A program made the position numbers and the translations under genes. A stretch of 64,000 nucleotides of DNA, from assembly GCA_045661345.1 (NCBI GenBank), contig JAZRFM010000005.1, positions 62,001 through 126,000 on the forward strand, written 5' to 3'. The DNA is from RUG12461 sp045661345. GTDB lineage: Bacteria; Bacillota; Clostridia; Lachnospirales; Lachnospiraceae. Of this stretch, positions 16,448 to 25,873 are shown one piece after another. A model generated the notes under the pieces. The model made no database searches. It had not been told where the DNA came from and worked only from the letters and a program-made list of their open reading frames with translations. The stretch's first letter is position 1, and every line of letters starts with the position of its first letter.

Positions 16448-18217
16448 TTACGCCTCTGCTTCCTCCGTAGCTTCGCCGCCGCCTGCCTCAGACGTATGCT
16501 GGGTCAAACGGAAGATGACGAACTCTGCCGGACGGCTTGGAGAAATACCGATGTTGCAGATGAGGCGGCCATTGCGGATATCGTCCAACGTCATGGTGGT
16601 GGGTCCGATCTCTACGAAATAAGCCTCGCCTGCGCTGCCACCGGAGAGCATACCTGTTCTCCAAAGGCTGTCCAGGAAGGATGTGATGGTAAGGCTGACT
16701 CTCTGCCACAGCGTATTGTCGTTGGGCTCGAATACCACCCAGTTGGTGCTTGCCTTGATGCTTTCCATGACATAGATGAAAAGACGGCGAACATTGACAT
16801 ACTTGAATGCGCTGTTGCTGGAAGCGGTTCTTGCGCCCCAGACACGGATGCCCTCGCCCGGGATAGCCCGGATCAGGTTGATGCCTTCGGGGTTTAAGAT
16901 ATCCTGCTCAGCCTTGGTGTAATTGACCTTGAGATCCGTGCAGAATACCGGCTCATTTGCGGGAGCCTTGTGTACGCCGCGGGCGATGTCGGTTCGGCTG
17001 TATACGCCGAGGACTGCGCCTGAAGGAGGAACGAAGTCCGCCTTGTTGGAGCTGCGGTCAAATACCTGAATCCACGGATGATACATGGCAGCGTAGGTGC
17101 TGTCGATCATGCCGCGATACTTGATCAGGTCGTCGGTCTTGTAGCTGTCCTTGGGCATATCAATCACCGCGAAGCGGCTCTTGGTATTCTCGCAGTGTGC
17201 TACAAGGGCTACGATGACTTCGGGGATGGTAACGCCCGGGATGGCCATGATGTTGACACGGTCGTTCTCCAGGAAGCTCTGGATACCGGTACGTCCTTCG
17301 GGGCCGTCATCCTTGCCGATGAAGGTACCCGCGTTCACCTTGTTGATGGAGCCGTCGGAGCCGCCTTCCAGTGTGAAGGAGCCCTCAAAGACGCCCTTGC
17401 CCAGGATCTGCTCCACCGGATTGCCGATCTCTTTGGTCGGCTGGGTCTCTTTGTCACCCTTCTCCGGTTTGATGACGGTATCCTTGACAGTGCCCGCCTC
17501 CACCTTTACCAGCTGGCTCAGAGCGAGCCGTGCGCCGATGTATGCCGGAGACTGGTTGTTGAGGGTCAGATCGAAATAGTTCTCGATGTCATCGTTGAAA
17601 CGGATCTGCGCATCAAAGGTTACCAGATGTACGGTGTTCTTCGGGATGATCGCTTCATCCACCGGGTTGCCTTTGAACTTGGTCTCAAAGGTTACCTGCT
17701 CATCATAGATCATTGCGATCCGGTTGTACTCACCGTTGAACTCCACGGTATCTCCCTCGCGGAAGCCGTCTACGCTCTTTGCGGTGTAGGTTACATCACC
17801 GGTCTTTGCAAGCAGCTGCATTTTGCGTTTGAAAACGGAATGCAGAGAGATCTGGATGCGGTTGCCCCATTTTCCTTCATTCGCCGCGCTGACGGAAAGG
17901 ATTCCCATCTTGCGGGAAGCAATGGTAGCGTCCTCCGGTACGACACGGGCTACATAGCAGCGGGTTCCACCATTGGTGAAGAACTGCTCTACGGAGTTCG
18001 CAAGATAGCGATACTCGCCATGTGTGTACTCAGAAAGGAAACCGCCGAACTGCTTTGTAAAGCTCTTAAAATTGGTCACTAGAGAAGGCGCACCCTTGCT
18101 CGGGCCCTTTTCTGCAAAGCCGATAAAGCCTGCTGTGCTGGTACCAACGCCTTCAATGCTTCTCGGGGAATTGTCGTATTCCTCGACATATACTCCGGGA
18201 CTGAAATATTCTGGCAT
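16448..18217 (-). CDS. Contractile sheath protein
   Basis: 589 residues. The N-terminus MPEYFSPGVYVEEYDNSPRS and the GTSTAGFIGFAEKGP segment are the standard start of phage/eCIS sheath proteins. The C-terminal 130 residues (WGARTASS, VNVRRLFIYVMESIKASTNW, NDNTLWQRVSLTITSFLDSL, NIGISPSRPAEFVIFRLTQ) form the conserved C-terminal sheath domain that carries the interlocking strands. The central 300 residues are the variable surface region. There is only one sheath gene, whereas Afp and PVC have two or three, so one polymer builds the whole sheath. It ends with an acidic tail rich in Glu and Ala. Confidence 0.96.
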   Translation of the reverse strand: MPEYFSPGVYVEEYDNSPRSIEGVGTSTAGFIGFAEKGPSKGAPSLVTNFKSFTKQFGGFLSEYTHGEYRYLANSVEQFFTNGGTRCYVARVVPEDATIASRKMGILSVSAANEGKWGNRIQISLHSVFKRKMQLLAKTGDVTYTAKSVDGFREGDTVEFNGEYNRIAMIYDEQVTFETKFKGNPVDEAIIPKNTVHLVTFDAQIRFNDDIENYFDLTLNNQSPAYIGARLALSQLVKVEAGTVKDTVIKPEKGDKETQPTKEIGNPVEQILGKGVFEGSFTLEGGSDGSINKVNAGTFIGKDDGPEGRTGIQSFLENDRVNIMAIPGVTIPEVIVALVAHCENTKSRFAVIDMPKDSYKTDDLIKYRGMIDSTYAAMYHPWIQVFDRSSNKADFVPPSGAVLGVYSRTDIARGVHKAPANEPVFCTDLKVNYTKAEQDILNPEGINLIRAIPGEGIRVWGARTASSNSAFKYVNVRRLFIYVMESIKASTNWVVFEPNDNTLWQRVSLTITSFLDSLWRTGMLSGGSAGEAYFVEIGPTTMTLDDIRNGRLICNIGISPSRPAEFVIFRLTQHTSEAGGGEATEEAEA

Positions 18218-18241
18218 ATTGTTTCTACTCCTTTCGATAAT

Positions 18242-18631
18242 TTAGGTTTGCAGACAAAGCATTTGTCCTGGATTGACGACTGTCACGGAACCACCGTACG
18301 CACACATGCATTTGCACTCCAGAGTCAGACACGGTTTCCCCTGTGCAATGACAGTGCTTTTGGAGGGGATCCATGCTCCCGGCGTCGCCGGTATACAGGG
18401 CTGGGGGGTCAGTACTCCCAGAGCCGCAGCCGTGGCCGCTGCTACTGCCGGATTTGCGAGGCTGTTGCACATTCCGAAGCTCGGGATGTTAATCATGCCC
18501 TTTCCATCCGTCAGGGTCCCGACAGGCTTCCCGCTCATCAATACCGTTGGCGCGGAGGTTGCGTTGAATGTGGATGGCGTTGTCCCAAAGGAACAAAGCA
18601 GGGACGCGCCGGTTGTTACAAATTGTGACAT
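18242..18631 (-). CDS. PAAR-like spike tip protein (DUF4280)
   Basis: 129 residues beginning MSQFVTTGASLLCSFGTTPS. The Cys-rich pattern (LLCSFG, GMCNSLANP, PQPCIPATPGAW, CLTLECKCMCAYGG) and the closing GGSVTVVNPGQ segment match the DUF4280 PAAR-like family found in eCIS. Such proteins sharpen the spike tip, often around a bound metal ion. It lies 24 bases upstream of the sheath gene, an order seen in several eCIS lineages. Because family members can carry effector extensions, it is notable that this one is the bare domain. Confidence 0.92.
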   Translation of the reverse strand: MSQFVTTGASLLCSFGTTPSTFNATSAPTVLMSGKPVGTLTDGKGMINIPSFGMCNSLANPAVAAATAAALGVLTPQPCIPATPGAWIPSKSTVIAQGKPCLTLECKCMCAYGGSVTVVNPGQMLCLQT

Positions 18632-18673
18632 TGTCCTTTCCTTTCAAAAATCAAAGATTCTTCATGCTTGCTG

Positions 18674-19453
18674 CTACTCCAGCCGGACATCACTTAGATT
18701 GTGAAAGTCGACTGTTTTGAATTTTTCGGTGTCTCCGGCTTTGTACTTCATCAGATACACCGCGTCCTTCCCGCTGTCCCGCACACGGAACATGAAGTCT
18801 CCGTTCTTTTTGACCTGCCCGTGTAATATGCGGCAGATCGGTGCGTTTTGCGGAAATTCCTGCGTGATCGGTTCCTTTAGCTTGATCTTCCCGCTGGGAA
18901 GCTCTTTGTCGACCTCGATGGTCTCATAGGTTCCGTCACTCAGGTTGGCCAAGCCGTAAAAGGTATGGATCATATTCATGCGCCGGTTCGGCATAAACAC
19001 GGTCATCACCTTGTGCTTCGGGTCAAACTCCCTGTAGCTGCAAACAGGCTTGTCCAGATTGATCGCTTCCAGTGACTCAAGACCCTTGAGGGTTCCGGAG
19101 AAAGTTAATAGTCCCTCTCCCCTTCTCACGTTCTCTGACGGTATCAGGAACACTTCGACGGCAGGCATCGCGGGATCCAGTTTCTCGTAGTCAACGTCCA
19201 CATCGTATCGCTCATATCCGTACGCTTCGATTTGCATGAGACCGTTTTCTCTGCCGGTATTCAGAAGAATGAAATTACCGTTTCCCCGCTGTGCGGGTCG
19301 AATCGTTTTGCCGTTGAGCTTGAAGTTGACGCTCATGTCTTCCACGACCATTCCTGTCGTTGTATCCTGGAGGCTGATGAGTAAATCCAGCCGGTTCCGG
19401 ATCAAACCTTCTTCCACGTTACTGCCCATCCCTCCTTTCCGGTCTTTCTTCAC
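18674..19453 (-). CDS. CIS-locus protein of unknown function
   Basis: 259 residues, not recognised with confidence. Residues about 20-110 (LDLLISLQDTTTGMVVEDMS, NGKTIRPAQRGNGNFILLNT, VEVFLIPSE) look like an immunoglobulin-like beta sandwich of the kind seen in prealbumin-like or carboxypeptidase-regulatory repeats. The second half, with YREFDPKHKVMTVFMPNRRM and a C-terminal FMFRVRDSGKD, is also beta-rich. The GTG start at 19453 overlaps the DUF4255 gene by 35 bases. An internal ATG at 19429 is an alternative start but has a ribosome site only one base away. Position between the cap-type protein and the PAAR tip suggests a particle component or assembly factor. That role is inference from position. 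Confidence 0.7.
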   Translation of the reverse strand: MKKDRKGGMGSNVEEGLIRNRLDLLISLQDTTTGMVVEDMSVNFKLNGKTIRPAQRGNGNFILLNTGRENGLMQIEAYGYERYDVDVDYEKLDPAMPAVEVFLIPSENVRRGEGLLTFSGTLKGLESLEAINLDKPVCSYREFDPKHKVMTVFMPNRRMNMIHTFYGLANLSDGTYETIEVDKELPSGKIKLKEPITQEFPQNAPICRILHGQVKKNGDFMFRVRDSGKDAVYLMKYKAGDTEKFKTVDFHNLSDVRLE

Positions 19454-20027
19454 CAGTCACATGAAGACCAAACTGCGCATCCACGACGCGCGGAGCGTCG
19501 ATGACGATCTCGCTGGAAACGAAGACGGGCGCCGCCCTGTAAAAGAGTGAGATCTGATATGGCTTGTTGATCGCACTCCACACCCGTACCTTCTCCTCCA
19601 AACTTATCTTCGCCTGAGACAGTACAATTGGAGGTTCCTGGTTCTCCAGCCAGTTCTGCAGCTGGTTGGGGAGCACCGAATTGTTGTCTGAAACAATCTG
19701 TGCGCATTTCCCCAAGATCTTCTGGAAGTCCTGGTCTTTTAATCCCGCCTGACCACCGGCGTTTATGAAAACCATATAGTACAAACTATATGGGACTGGC
19801 GGCCTCGCCAGCTGAAGCCGTCCCCTGGGCATCGTCGTGGGTCTCGCCACGTCGCTCTCCTCACGGATATCGTAGAGGTAAAGTCCCAGAATGTAGTCCA
19901 CGTCCTGGGAGGAGGGGGAGCTGACTTCGATGTTGTTCGGAGACGGAATCGGCTCCGGACACATCTTCCTGCGTAACACTGTCAGTATGTAATTGCTTAC
20001 ATCGGATATGATGGTATAGTCTGCCAA
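19419..20027 (-). CDS. DUF4255 tail terminator/cap protein (Afp16/Pvc16-like)
   Basis: 202 residues. ADYTIISDVSNYILTVLRR, followed by the D-Y-I-L-G-L-Y-L-Y-D-I-R-E segment and PPVPYSLYYMVF, is the DUF4255 signature. In Afp and PVC, Afp16/Pvc16 caps the tube end and stops growth. The start is TTG at 20027-20025, chosen because AAAGGAG lies 9 bases upstream and because it gives the conserved N-terminus. It is the first gene of the particle segment, downstream of a promoter-like sequence at 20066-20093. Confidence 0.92.
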   Translation of the reverse strand: MADYTIISDVSNYILTVLRRKMCPEPIPSPNNIEVSSPSSQDVDYILGLYLYDIREESDVARPTTMPRGRLQLARPPVPYSLYYMVFINAGGQAGLKDQDFQKILGKCAQIVSDNNSVLPNQLQNWLENQEPPIVLSQAKISLEEKVRVWSAINKPYQISLFYRAAPVFVSSEIVIDAPRVVDAQFGLHVTGEERPERRDGQ

Positions 20028-20065
20028 AACAGTCTCCTTTGTTGTTCCTTGGTTGATCTTACTCT

Positions 20066-20093
20066 ATTATACGAATTATCTGTCCAAAGGGCA
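20066..20093 (-). promoter_or_regulatory. Promoter for the particle genes (motif copy A)
   Basis: The minus strand has TTCG-TATAAT with the -10 hexamer at 20071-20066 and TGCC at 20093-20090, 18 bases upstream. A predicted start near 20058 leaves a short leader before the TTG start of the DUF4255 gene. The usual TTGACA -35 is absent. TGCC lies inside one arm of an inverted repeat. The same TGCC, gap and TTCGTATAA arrangement occurs at 33641-33667 and 48548-48574. Confidence 0.65.
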
Positions 20094-20157
20094 CGAATTT
20101 TTCATAAATTTTAGAAAATTTTAAGAAATAGGTTCAAAAACTTTCATTTTCGTGCCC
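20089..20157. promoter_or_regulatory. Inverted repeat around an AT-rich spacer upstream of the particle promoter
   Basis: GGGCACGAA (20089-20097) and TTCGTGCCC (20149-20157) are perfect inverted copies enclosing a 51-base AT-rich segment. One arm covers the -35 position of the promoter at 20066-20093. This geometry suits two binding sites of a dimeric regulator with DNA looping. A long-loop terminator for the gene ending at 20175 is less likely because no T tract follows either arm. Confidence 0.5.
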
Positions 20158-20174
20158 ATATGCCTCTTTTTCCC

Positions 20175-23100
20175 TTAGGAGATGGGATTCTGCTCCAGGT
20201 ATTTCGCTGCCTGGGTCAGCTTTTCGGTAAGCTCCGCCATCTTCTCCTTCAGGGACGGGGGAACGAGAATCGCCCAATCCTTGCCCGGCATGTAGACGCA
20301 GCTGATATCCATGTGCTGCTCGCTGTCTTCCCGGGTGATGTACGGATAAAGGGTATCCGCGTTGCCATGCAGGTAAGTATCCTCCTGGGAAACCGCGGGC
20401 TTGAGCAGGGTGTACTCTGTCCCCTTGTTGTCCTTCATGGTGTCCGAGCCGATCTGGAAGGAATAGCTTGCGGATCCGCCCAGTATCTGCTGGAGTACCG
20501 CGTCCTGACCCTTATGCGTATACCGGTAGAAGCTGTACGCCCTGGTCATATCGATGGAGCCGAAGGAGACATATTCCGTCTCCGGATCTGCCTGATACTG
20601 CCGGTAGATAAACCCGTTGGCACCGCCCTTGCCCAGAAGCTCCTCCAGCAGGCTCATGGCGTAGGCCAGCACCGGATCGTCTCCGTAGTCCTTTCCGTAC
20701 TTCGCCAGTGCCGCCAGGATCGCAGCCATGTCCGCATCTGACAGCTTGGAGGGATCATTTCCGAATACGTCCTTGATGGCATCACTGATGTCGTTGCCGC
20801 TCAGGCTTCCGCGATCCACGCCGACGCCGCTGCCTCTGCCGCTGCCGCTGCCGTTTGCGCCGCTGCCGCCGCCTGCGCCGCCTTCACCGCCGGTATTGGT
20901 GCCGCCGCTGGTGGAATCACCCAGATTGGTTCCTTCGCCTCTGCTGCCGCTGCCGGGATCCGGCGGACTGTTATTGTAACCGTAGAGCGGGCTGTTGCGG
21001 CTGTTCGCATCGGCCTGCGCCGCCTTGTTTTTGATGTCATCCGGCGCTCCTTTATTATTCAGCCCGTCGATGACGGGTGAGAGATCCGCGCCGATCCCTG
21101 CCAGCTTATCCAGCTCTGTATCAATGTCATAATCATCGTTCTCGATTTTGCCGAGGGTTCGATTGATAAGATCATCCTCCACCTTCGGCTTCCCGCCGAT
21201 CCGGTTCAGATTTCCCAGCTGATCCGGGATCGGAAGGTTCGGGTCGATGGCGCCATCAATGATATCGTTCTTTTCCGCTTCCTTTTCCTGCCGGATCGTC
21301 CCGATCTTCTTTGCTTCCTTCAGATCGTCTTCTTCCCGCTTCTTTCGCTCCTCATCCTTGAGCTTCGCAATATACTTATCCAGCTCGGTAAAGGATTTGT
21401 CCGCATCGTCAATATCACTGTTCAGGGTGGCAAGGAGGCGGTTCAGCCATTCGATGTGCTCATCGATGCGCTTCTGACTCCAGTCCTGCCCCTTGGCTTT
21501 CAGGTTTTTGGCATAGGTAATCCTGTTTTTCAGGAATGCGATGGAATTGTTCACCGTATCCCGGTCTGTCCTCGCCTGCAGATAGGTCTGATATTCCTCG
21601 ATATCACGGTTCAGATCGTAATCCGACAGGGAGTTCTTCGGCTCCTTCACCGCCTCCAGACGTCCGAGGCATCTGGGCAGCAGCGTTTCATCAATGGCCG
21701 TCAGCTCTCTGTCCTTATGCACCACGTCTTCGTTGTAATAAACATTGGCAAGATCCTGCAGCATCCTGAGGTTCGGCAGTGCCTCCGTCTCATCAATTCC
21801 CGCATCGACCACCTTCCGGCTGTACTGGTAACGGAGATTCTCATACACCTCTTCTCCGCGGTTGATGGTCTTGTCCCGGTAGCTTACATAAGCAGCATTG
21901 CTGTTGGCAGTGGCTTCTCCGATGGCTGCCGTGAGTGTGCTGTCCTCGATATATTCGTCTCCGCGGTACGCGCTCATGTTGGTATAGGTGCGTCCGAGAT
22001 CCGACTGCCCGGTCTCCGACAGCTTCGACAGGAAGTCCAGGGTCGGTCCGATGGAAAACTCCGCTCTGGTGACATTGGCATTGACATCCGCATCGATAGC
22101 ATCATACTCCTTCTGCTTCTCTACGATCTGTTCCTGAATGCCATCGATCCTCTGATCCATGTCACTGATTTCTTTTTGTTTTGCTTCGATCTCCTTCTGC
22201 TTCGCATCCGCTTTTTCCTGTACCGGAGCGACCTCGGCCTCTTTGGCCTCTACCTCGGCCTCTTTGGCCGCAATCTCTTCTTCCTTGGGGGGAACCGCAG
22301 CCTTGTTCTGGGACAGCTCCTCTGCGATTTTGGTCTTTTCCTCCCGGAGAGAAGCAATCTTCTGATCCTGCTGCTGACCCCATGCTTTGATCTCGTTTTC
22401 GATCCGCTCGGCCTCTTCCTGAATCCGCTGCTCCGTATCTGCAATGGCCTTGTCCAGATCCTCGATCTGCTTCTCGACAGCGAGTTCCTCCTCGCCCTTT
22501 TCGTTCATCACCGATGCACCACGCTGAACCTGCCTGGTGGCGCTAACCACCACGTTTTTTCTCTGCCGTTCCAGCTCTGTCAGAGCGGACTCCTGATTTC
22601 GGCGCAGACGAAGACGGTTCAGAGAAGCAGTAGGTTCGTTCTCAACGAGAGCGGTGTTGACCCCTGCTGAAAGCACCAGTGGCGGGAGCAACTCGAAGTT
22701 TTCCTTCGTCTTGTCCTTCAGGCTTTCATACATCTCATTCAGAGGCTTGAGATAGCTTTGCAGTTCTTCCAGCTCCTGAGGCTGCAGCTCACTTTCATTC
22801 TGGAGCTTCTTTAATGCATCCTCCCTGATCTGATTCTGCGCGGTGGTTTCTGCGGTCGCTTCCTTCGCGACCCAGCGGTTAAAATCCGCCAGTCTCGCTT
22901 CCCTGATCCCTGTGGCCTCCGCTTCCTTCTTCCGGACCTCCAGGTTCTCCTTTTCCTTCAAAAGCTGCTGATAGATCGGGTCATTATTGAACGCTTCCGT
23001 AGGATAAGTCTTTTTTTCCGCCTGGAGCTTCGGCACCTCTTCATTAATGGCGCGGTCTCTCGCTTCCAGCGCGTCCTTCCCCTCCGAGAGCGCCGCCAGC

Positions 23101-25649
23101 TCCGCCTTCAGGGCTGCCAGCTGATTATCCAGCTCGGCCTTTTCCGCAGCCACCTTGTCCAGATCCGCTTTGATCACGGTGTATTCACTCTCCAGCGCCG
23201 GCACCTGTTCCTCCAGGAGCTTCTTTTCCCGCTCCAGCTTGGACCGTTCTGCCTTGAGATCCGCAATCTCCGCACCCAGCGCGGCCTTTTCCGCTGCGGC
23301 CATGAGACCGCCTTCGTAGAAGGTCTTTTCATTTTTTCGCTGTTCTGCTGCTTCTTTTTTATACTTGATCTGATCCTCGATGGTGGCTAATCGTTCCTGT
23401 ACAAAAGTCTGCTTCTTTTCATTGGCGGCAAGATCCGCAGCCAGTGCTTCCTTCCGGCTTTCAATCGCTTTATTCACCGCATCGATGGCAGAGCTGACCG
23501 ACTTGATCTCCTCTTCCTTCGCGGTGCTTTCCGAACTCTTTTTCTCCTGCAGGGCGGAAGCGGCTGCCGTTGCCTTGGCGCAGTCCTCTCCCCAGGTTGT
23601 CCATGCTTCCTCCTCCGTTTCGGAGGTCATGGCAGACAGAGAGTCAGCCAGTGTCTTCAGCTGAGTGCGCACCTCTGCTTCCTCCGCATCAGCGGACACC
23701 GCATCCATCGCCTCCAGATTCTGTTTCAGCTCGTCACCGGTCTTCTGCAGCAGATCATTGGCTTCCCCAAGCTGTGTCTCTGCTTCCTTCACCGCGCTTT
23801 CATAGGCCTTCGTCATGGATTCATTGTCTGCAATCCTTGCCTTCAGTGTCTTTTCCAGGGTGAAGCGCTCCTTCTCCTGGGCATCCTTTAAGATTGCTTC
23901 CAGCTCTTTCTTTTCACTCTGAAGTCTCTCCACCTGCTGGTTGCCATAGGGAATCTTGCGCTCCAGATCCGGTATCGTATTCTGCTTCAGTGTCTGGATC
24001 ACCTTCAGCTCTTCTGAAACGGTGACAGCCAGGGGTGACAGCTGATTCTGCGATTTCAGCTTTGCCAGTTGATCCTCCAGCTTCCCGTTGAAAATGGAAT
24101 ATCTGGACAGCCGCTCATACAGGGTCTCCAGTCTCGTGAGATCCTTTGCTTCCTCCTCCGCCGCTGCGGCTTCACTCTCCGCCGCGGTGGTCTGCTCCGG
24201 TTCCTCTGCCGTGGTATCCGCTGCGGCCGTTTGATCTGCTTCCGCTGCATCCGTCTGGTCTGCCTCTGTTGCAGCCGGGTTTGCTGCCTCCTGTTCCGCT
24301 TTTCTCTTCTCGGCTGCTTCCTGAATCTCCGCCTCGGCCTTATCCGCTGCTTCCAGAGACTTCGCAAGCTCCGCCTCCATATCTGCGTGCGCCTGCTGCA
24401 ATGCCGGAATCTCCACAGTGCGGATCTCGTCCGCTTCCGCATTCAGTGCCGCGATCTCCGCATCCAGATCCGCTTCCAGATAATCAATCTCCTTCAGTCT
24501 GGAATTCAACAGAATATTGGAGTTTTTCGTCAGGTTATAGAATACCTCCGCTCTGCGCTCCGCATCCAGCGCTTCCGCGATCTTCAGCGCCTCATCCGCT
24601 TCCTCATCCATTCCCTGTTTCTTCAGACTCAGATAAAGCTTATAGGTTGTATCCAACCCGATATCGTCATAATTCGTGACGCTGTCTCTGGCATTGGGCC
24701 AGTTACGCACCGTCTCCTTAAAGCTCTGATTCTCATCCTTTGGAATCTCATTCCTGACTTCCGCTTCATCCCAGGTCTCTTCAAGCTTTTGTCCGGAGCT
24801 GTCCTCCGTAAGGGACAAATACGTCCGGTCAATCAGAAGCTGACTGGTGGCATACCGGTCAAAGGTGGGAATATTGTCATGATTGAAGAAATAGAACAGT
24901 CTCCAATACCTGTAATTGTCACTGCCGCCGCTCTTCTCCGATACCTTTCCGGAATTATAATAATCCTGAATCGGCTTCAGCTCGGGGATCTCGTCCATCT
25001 CGTAGGGATTGGGATAATCAAAGATATTCATCTCGTTGCCGTCCGGGTCTCTCGGGATCCCGTCCGCGCCCACCACGCAGGTGATCAGCAGGGGATCCAG
25101 CTCCTTCTTCGGAACAACACGGGCTGTCTTCATAATATCTTCCAGCTTCCCGGCTGCCGAAATATCTCTCCACTCGCCCCCCGCAAGCTCCGACCGGTAG
25201 TACCTCGTCTTCTGGTTATAGGTCGTCATGCTCTGCAGTGCCTTCTGATAAATCGCACCGCTGATGCCCTTCTTGACATTCTCCTTACCGGCCTTGGTAT
25301 TCTCCGCCTCTGCCTGGATCGTTTCCACCTGCTCTTGAGGGGAGGCGTTCAGGGCTCTCGCATCAATGAGATACGTTCCCACAAACAGTGTCGTCGCCGG
25401 GATGATATTCCCCTCCGCCACATAATCATAGTAGAGCTTCCCATACTTGCTCCGCTTTAAGGTATTGCCGTAGGTCGTCTCCGCATCAGCCGCAGTCGCC
25501 TCCTGCTCTGTGGACTTTTCGCTTTCCGTTGTGCTCTCTGTGGTGCTCGCTGCGTAAAGCGGGGAAGCATTCAGGAACATCAGCAGCGCCAGAAACAGGG
25601 CTGCTAATCTCGGCATATGAAGTTTTTGGAAGAACTTCATTTTTTTCAT
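20175..25649 (-). CDS. Giant secreted coiled-coil protein, paralog of 25874-29884
   Basis: 1824 residues. A signal peptide is clear (KRK-poor start MKKMKFFQKL, then LAALFLALLMFLNASPLYAA with probable cleavage after AYAA-type residues near 34). A folded N-terminal domain (about 65-260) shares blocks with the next gene upstream: YVAEGNIIPATTLFVGTYLI, YYRSELAGGEWRDI and FDYPNPYEMDEIPELKPI. Residues about 370-1110 are nearly continuous Glu/Lys/Ala/Leu heptad-like coiled coil. A Gly/Ser-rich linker (about 1550-1615) precedes a C-terminal domain with GFIYRQY, ILGGSASYSFQIGSDT and WAILVPPS. No LPXTG or SLH anchor is visible. I infer an extracytoplasmic fibre or scaffold working with the CIS. The family is unknown to me. 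Confidence 0.75.
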   Translation of the reverse strand: MKKMKFFQKLHMPRLAALFLALLMFLNASPLYAASTTESTTESEKSTEQEATAADAETTYGNTLKRSKYGKLYYDYVAEGNIIPATTLFVGTYLIDARALNASPQEQVETIQAEAENTKAGKENVKKGISGAIYQKALQSMTTYNQKTRYYRSELAGGEWRDISAAGKLEDIMKTARVVPKKELDPLLITCVVGADGIPRDPDGNEMNIFDYPNPYEMDEIPELKPIQDYYNSGKVSEKSGGSDNYRYWRLFYFFNHDNIPTFDRYATSQLLIDRTYLSLTEDSSGQKLEETWDEAEVRNEIPKDENQSFKETVRNWPNARDSVTNYDDIGLDTTYKLYLSLKKQGMDEEADEALKIAEALDAERRAEVFYNLTKNSNILLNSRLKEIDYLEADLDAEIAALNAEADEIRTVEIPALQQAHADMEAELAKSLEAADKAEAEIQEAAEKRKAEQEAANPAATEADQTDAAEADQTAAADTTAEEPEQTTAAESEAAAAEEEAKDLTRLETLYERLSRYSIFNGKLEDQLAKLKSQNQLSPLAVTVSEELKVIQTLKQNTIPDLERKIPYGNQQVERLQSEKKELEAILKDAQEKERFTLEKTLKARIADNESMTKAYESAVKEAETQLGEANDLLQKTGDELKQNLEAMDAVSADAEEAEVRTQLKTLADSLSAMTSETEEEAWTTWGEDCAKATAAASALQEKKSSESTAKEEEIKSVSSAIDAVNKAIESRKEALAADLAANEKKQTFVQERLATIEDQIKYKKEAAEQRKNEKTFYEGGLMAAAEKAALGAEIADLKAERSKLEREKKLLEEQVPALESEYTVIKADLDKVAAEKAELDNQLAALKAELAALSEGKDALEARDRAINEEVPKLQAEKKTYPTEAFNNDPIYQQLLKEKENLEVRKKEAEATGIREARLADFNRWVAKEATAETTAQNQIREDALKKLQNESELQPQELEELQSYLKPLNEMYESLKDKTKENFELLPPLVLSAGVNTALVENEPTASLNRLRLRRNQESALTELERQRKNVVVSATRQVQRGASVMNEKGEEELAVEKQIEDLDKAIADTEQRIQEEAERIENEIKAWGQQQDQKIASLREEKTKIAEELSQNKAAVPPKEEEIAAKEAEVEAKEAEVAPVQEKADAKQKEIEAKQKEISDMDQRIDGIQEQIVEKQKEYDAIDADVNANVTRAEFSIGPTLDFLSKLSETGQSDLGRTYTNMSAYRGDEYIEDSTLTAAIGEATANSNAAYVSYRDKTINRGEEVYENLRYQYSRKVVDAGIDETEALPNLRMLQDLANVYYNEDVVHKDRELTAIDETLLPRCLGRLEAVKEPKNSLSDYDLNRDIEEYQTYLQARTDRDTVNNSIAFLKNRITYAKNLKAKGQDWSQKRIDEHIEWLNRLLATLNSDIDDADKSFTELDKYIAKLKDEERKKREEDDLKEAKKIGTIRQEKEAEKNDIIDGAIDPNLPIPDQLGNLNRIGGKPKVEDDLINRTLGKIENDDYDIDTELDKLAGIGADLSPVIDGLNNKGAPDDIKNKAAQADANSRNSPLYGYNNSPPDPGSGSRGEGTNLGDSTSGGTNTGGEGGAGGGSGANGSGSGRGSGVGVDRGSLSGNDISDAIKDVFGNDPSKLSDADMAAILAALAKYGKDYGDDPVLAYAMSLLEELLGKGGANGFIYRQYQADPETEYVSFGSIDMTRAYSFYRYTHKGQDAVLQQILGGSASYSFQIGSDTMKDNKGTEYTLLKPAVSQEDTYLHGNADTLYPYITREDSEQHMDISCVYMPGKDWAILVPPSLKEKMAELTEKLTQAAKYLEQNPIS

Positions 25650-25668
25650 CTGGTTATCCTTTTTTCTA

Positions 25669-25712
25669 CACTCGCCTGATATGTCCGGCTCGCTGCACTC
25701 GCCTGATATGTC
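25669..25712. repeat. Two tandem copies of a 17-base direct repeat
   Basis: CACTCGCCTGATATGTC occurs at 25669-25685 and again at 25696-25712, 27 bases apart, in the untranslated gap before the 1824-residue gene. A spacing of about 2.5 turns of helix would suit a regulatory site, but duplication by slippage is equally possible. Confidence 0.65.
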
Positions 25713-25718
25713 TCCTGT

Positions 25719-25828
25719 TGATTGCTCTTCAAAACACGCTCCCGCTTGATGAAAAACGCAGCGGTACTAAACTCGTGCACAGCACTCGTTAAGTGCCGGC
25801 GTTTTTCAACAGTTTTTCAGAGCAATCA
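25719..25828. repeat. Large intergenic hairpin (about 110 bases)
   Basis: TGATTGCTCT (25719-25728) pairs with AGAGCAATCA (25819-25828). Further in, TTGATGAAAAACGC pairs with GCGTTTTTCAA with a three-base bulge. The loop contains smaller complementary pieces (CACTcgttAAGTG). It lies between the 1336- and 1824-residue genes. No clear T tract follows, so it is more likely an RNA-processing or stability element, or a remnant of a small mobile hairpin, than a plain terminator. Confidence 0.65.
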
Positions 25829-25873
25829 CACTCGACAATTCAGGCTCGGAAGTACTGTGGTCTTCCCTCTCTC

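Noticed and set aside
16448..18217. Phage or prophage origin of the whole locus
   Set aside because: No capsid, portal, terminase, integrase or lysis genes are visible in 48 kb, while eCIS-specific ATPase, DUF4255 and DUF4280 genes are present.
24069..25460. Plus-strand frame of 463 codons rich in Leu, Ile and Arg
   Set aside because: It is the antisense shadow of the Glu/Lys/Ala coiled-coil region of the 1824-residue gene.
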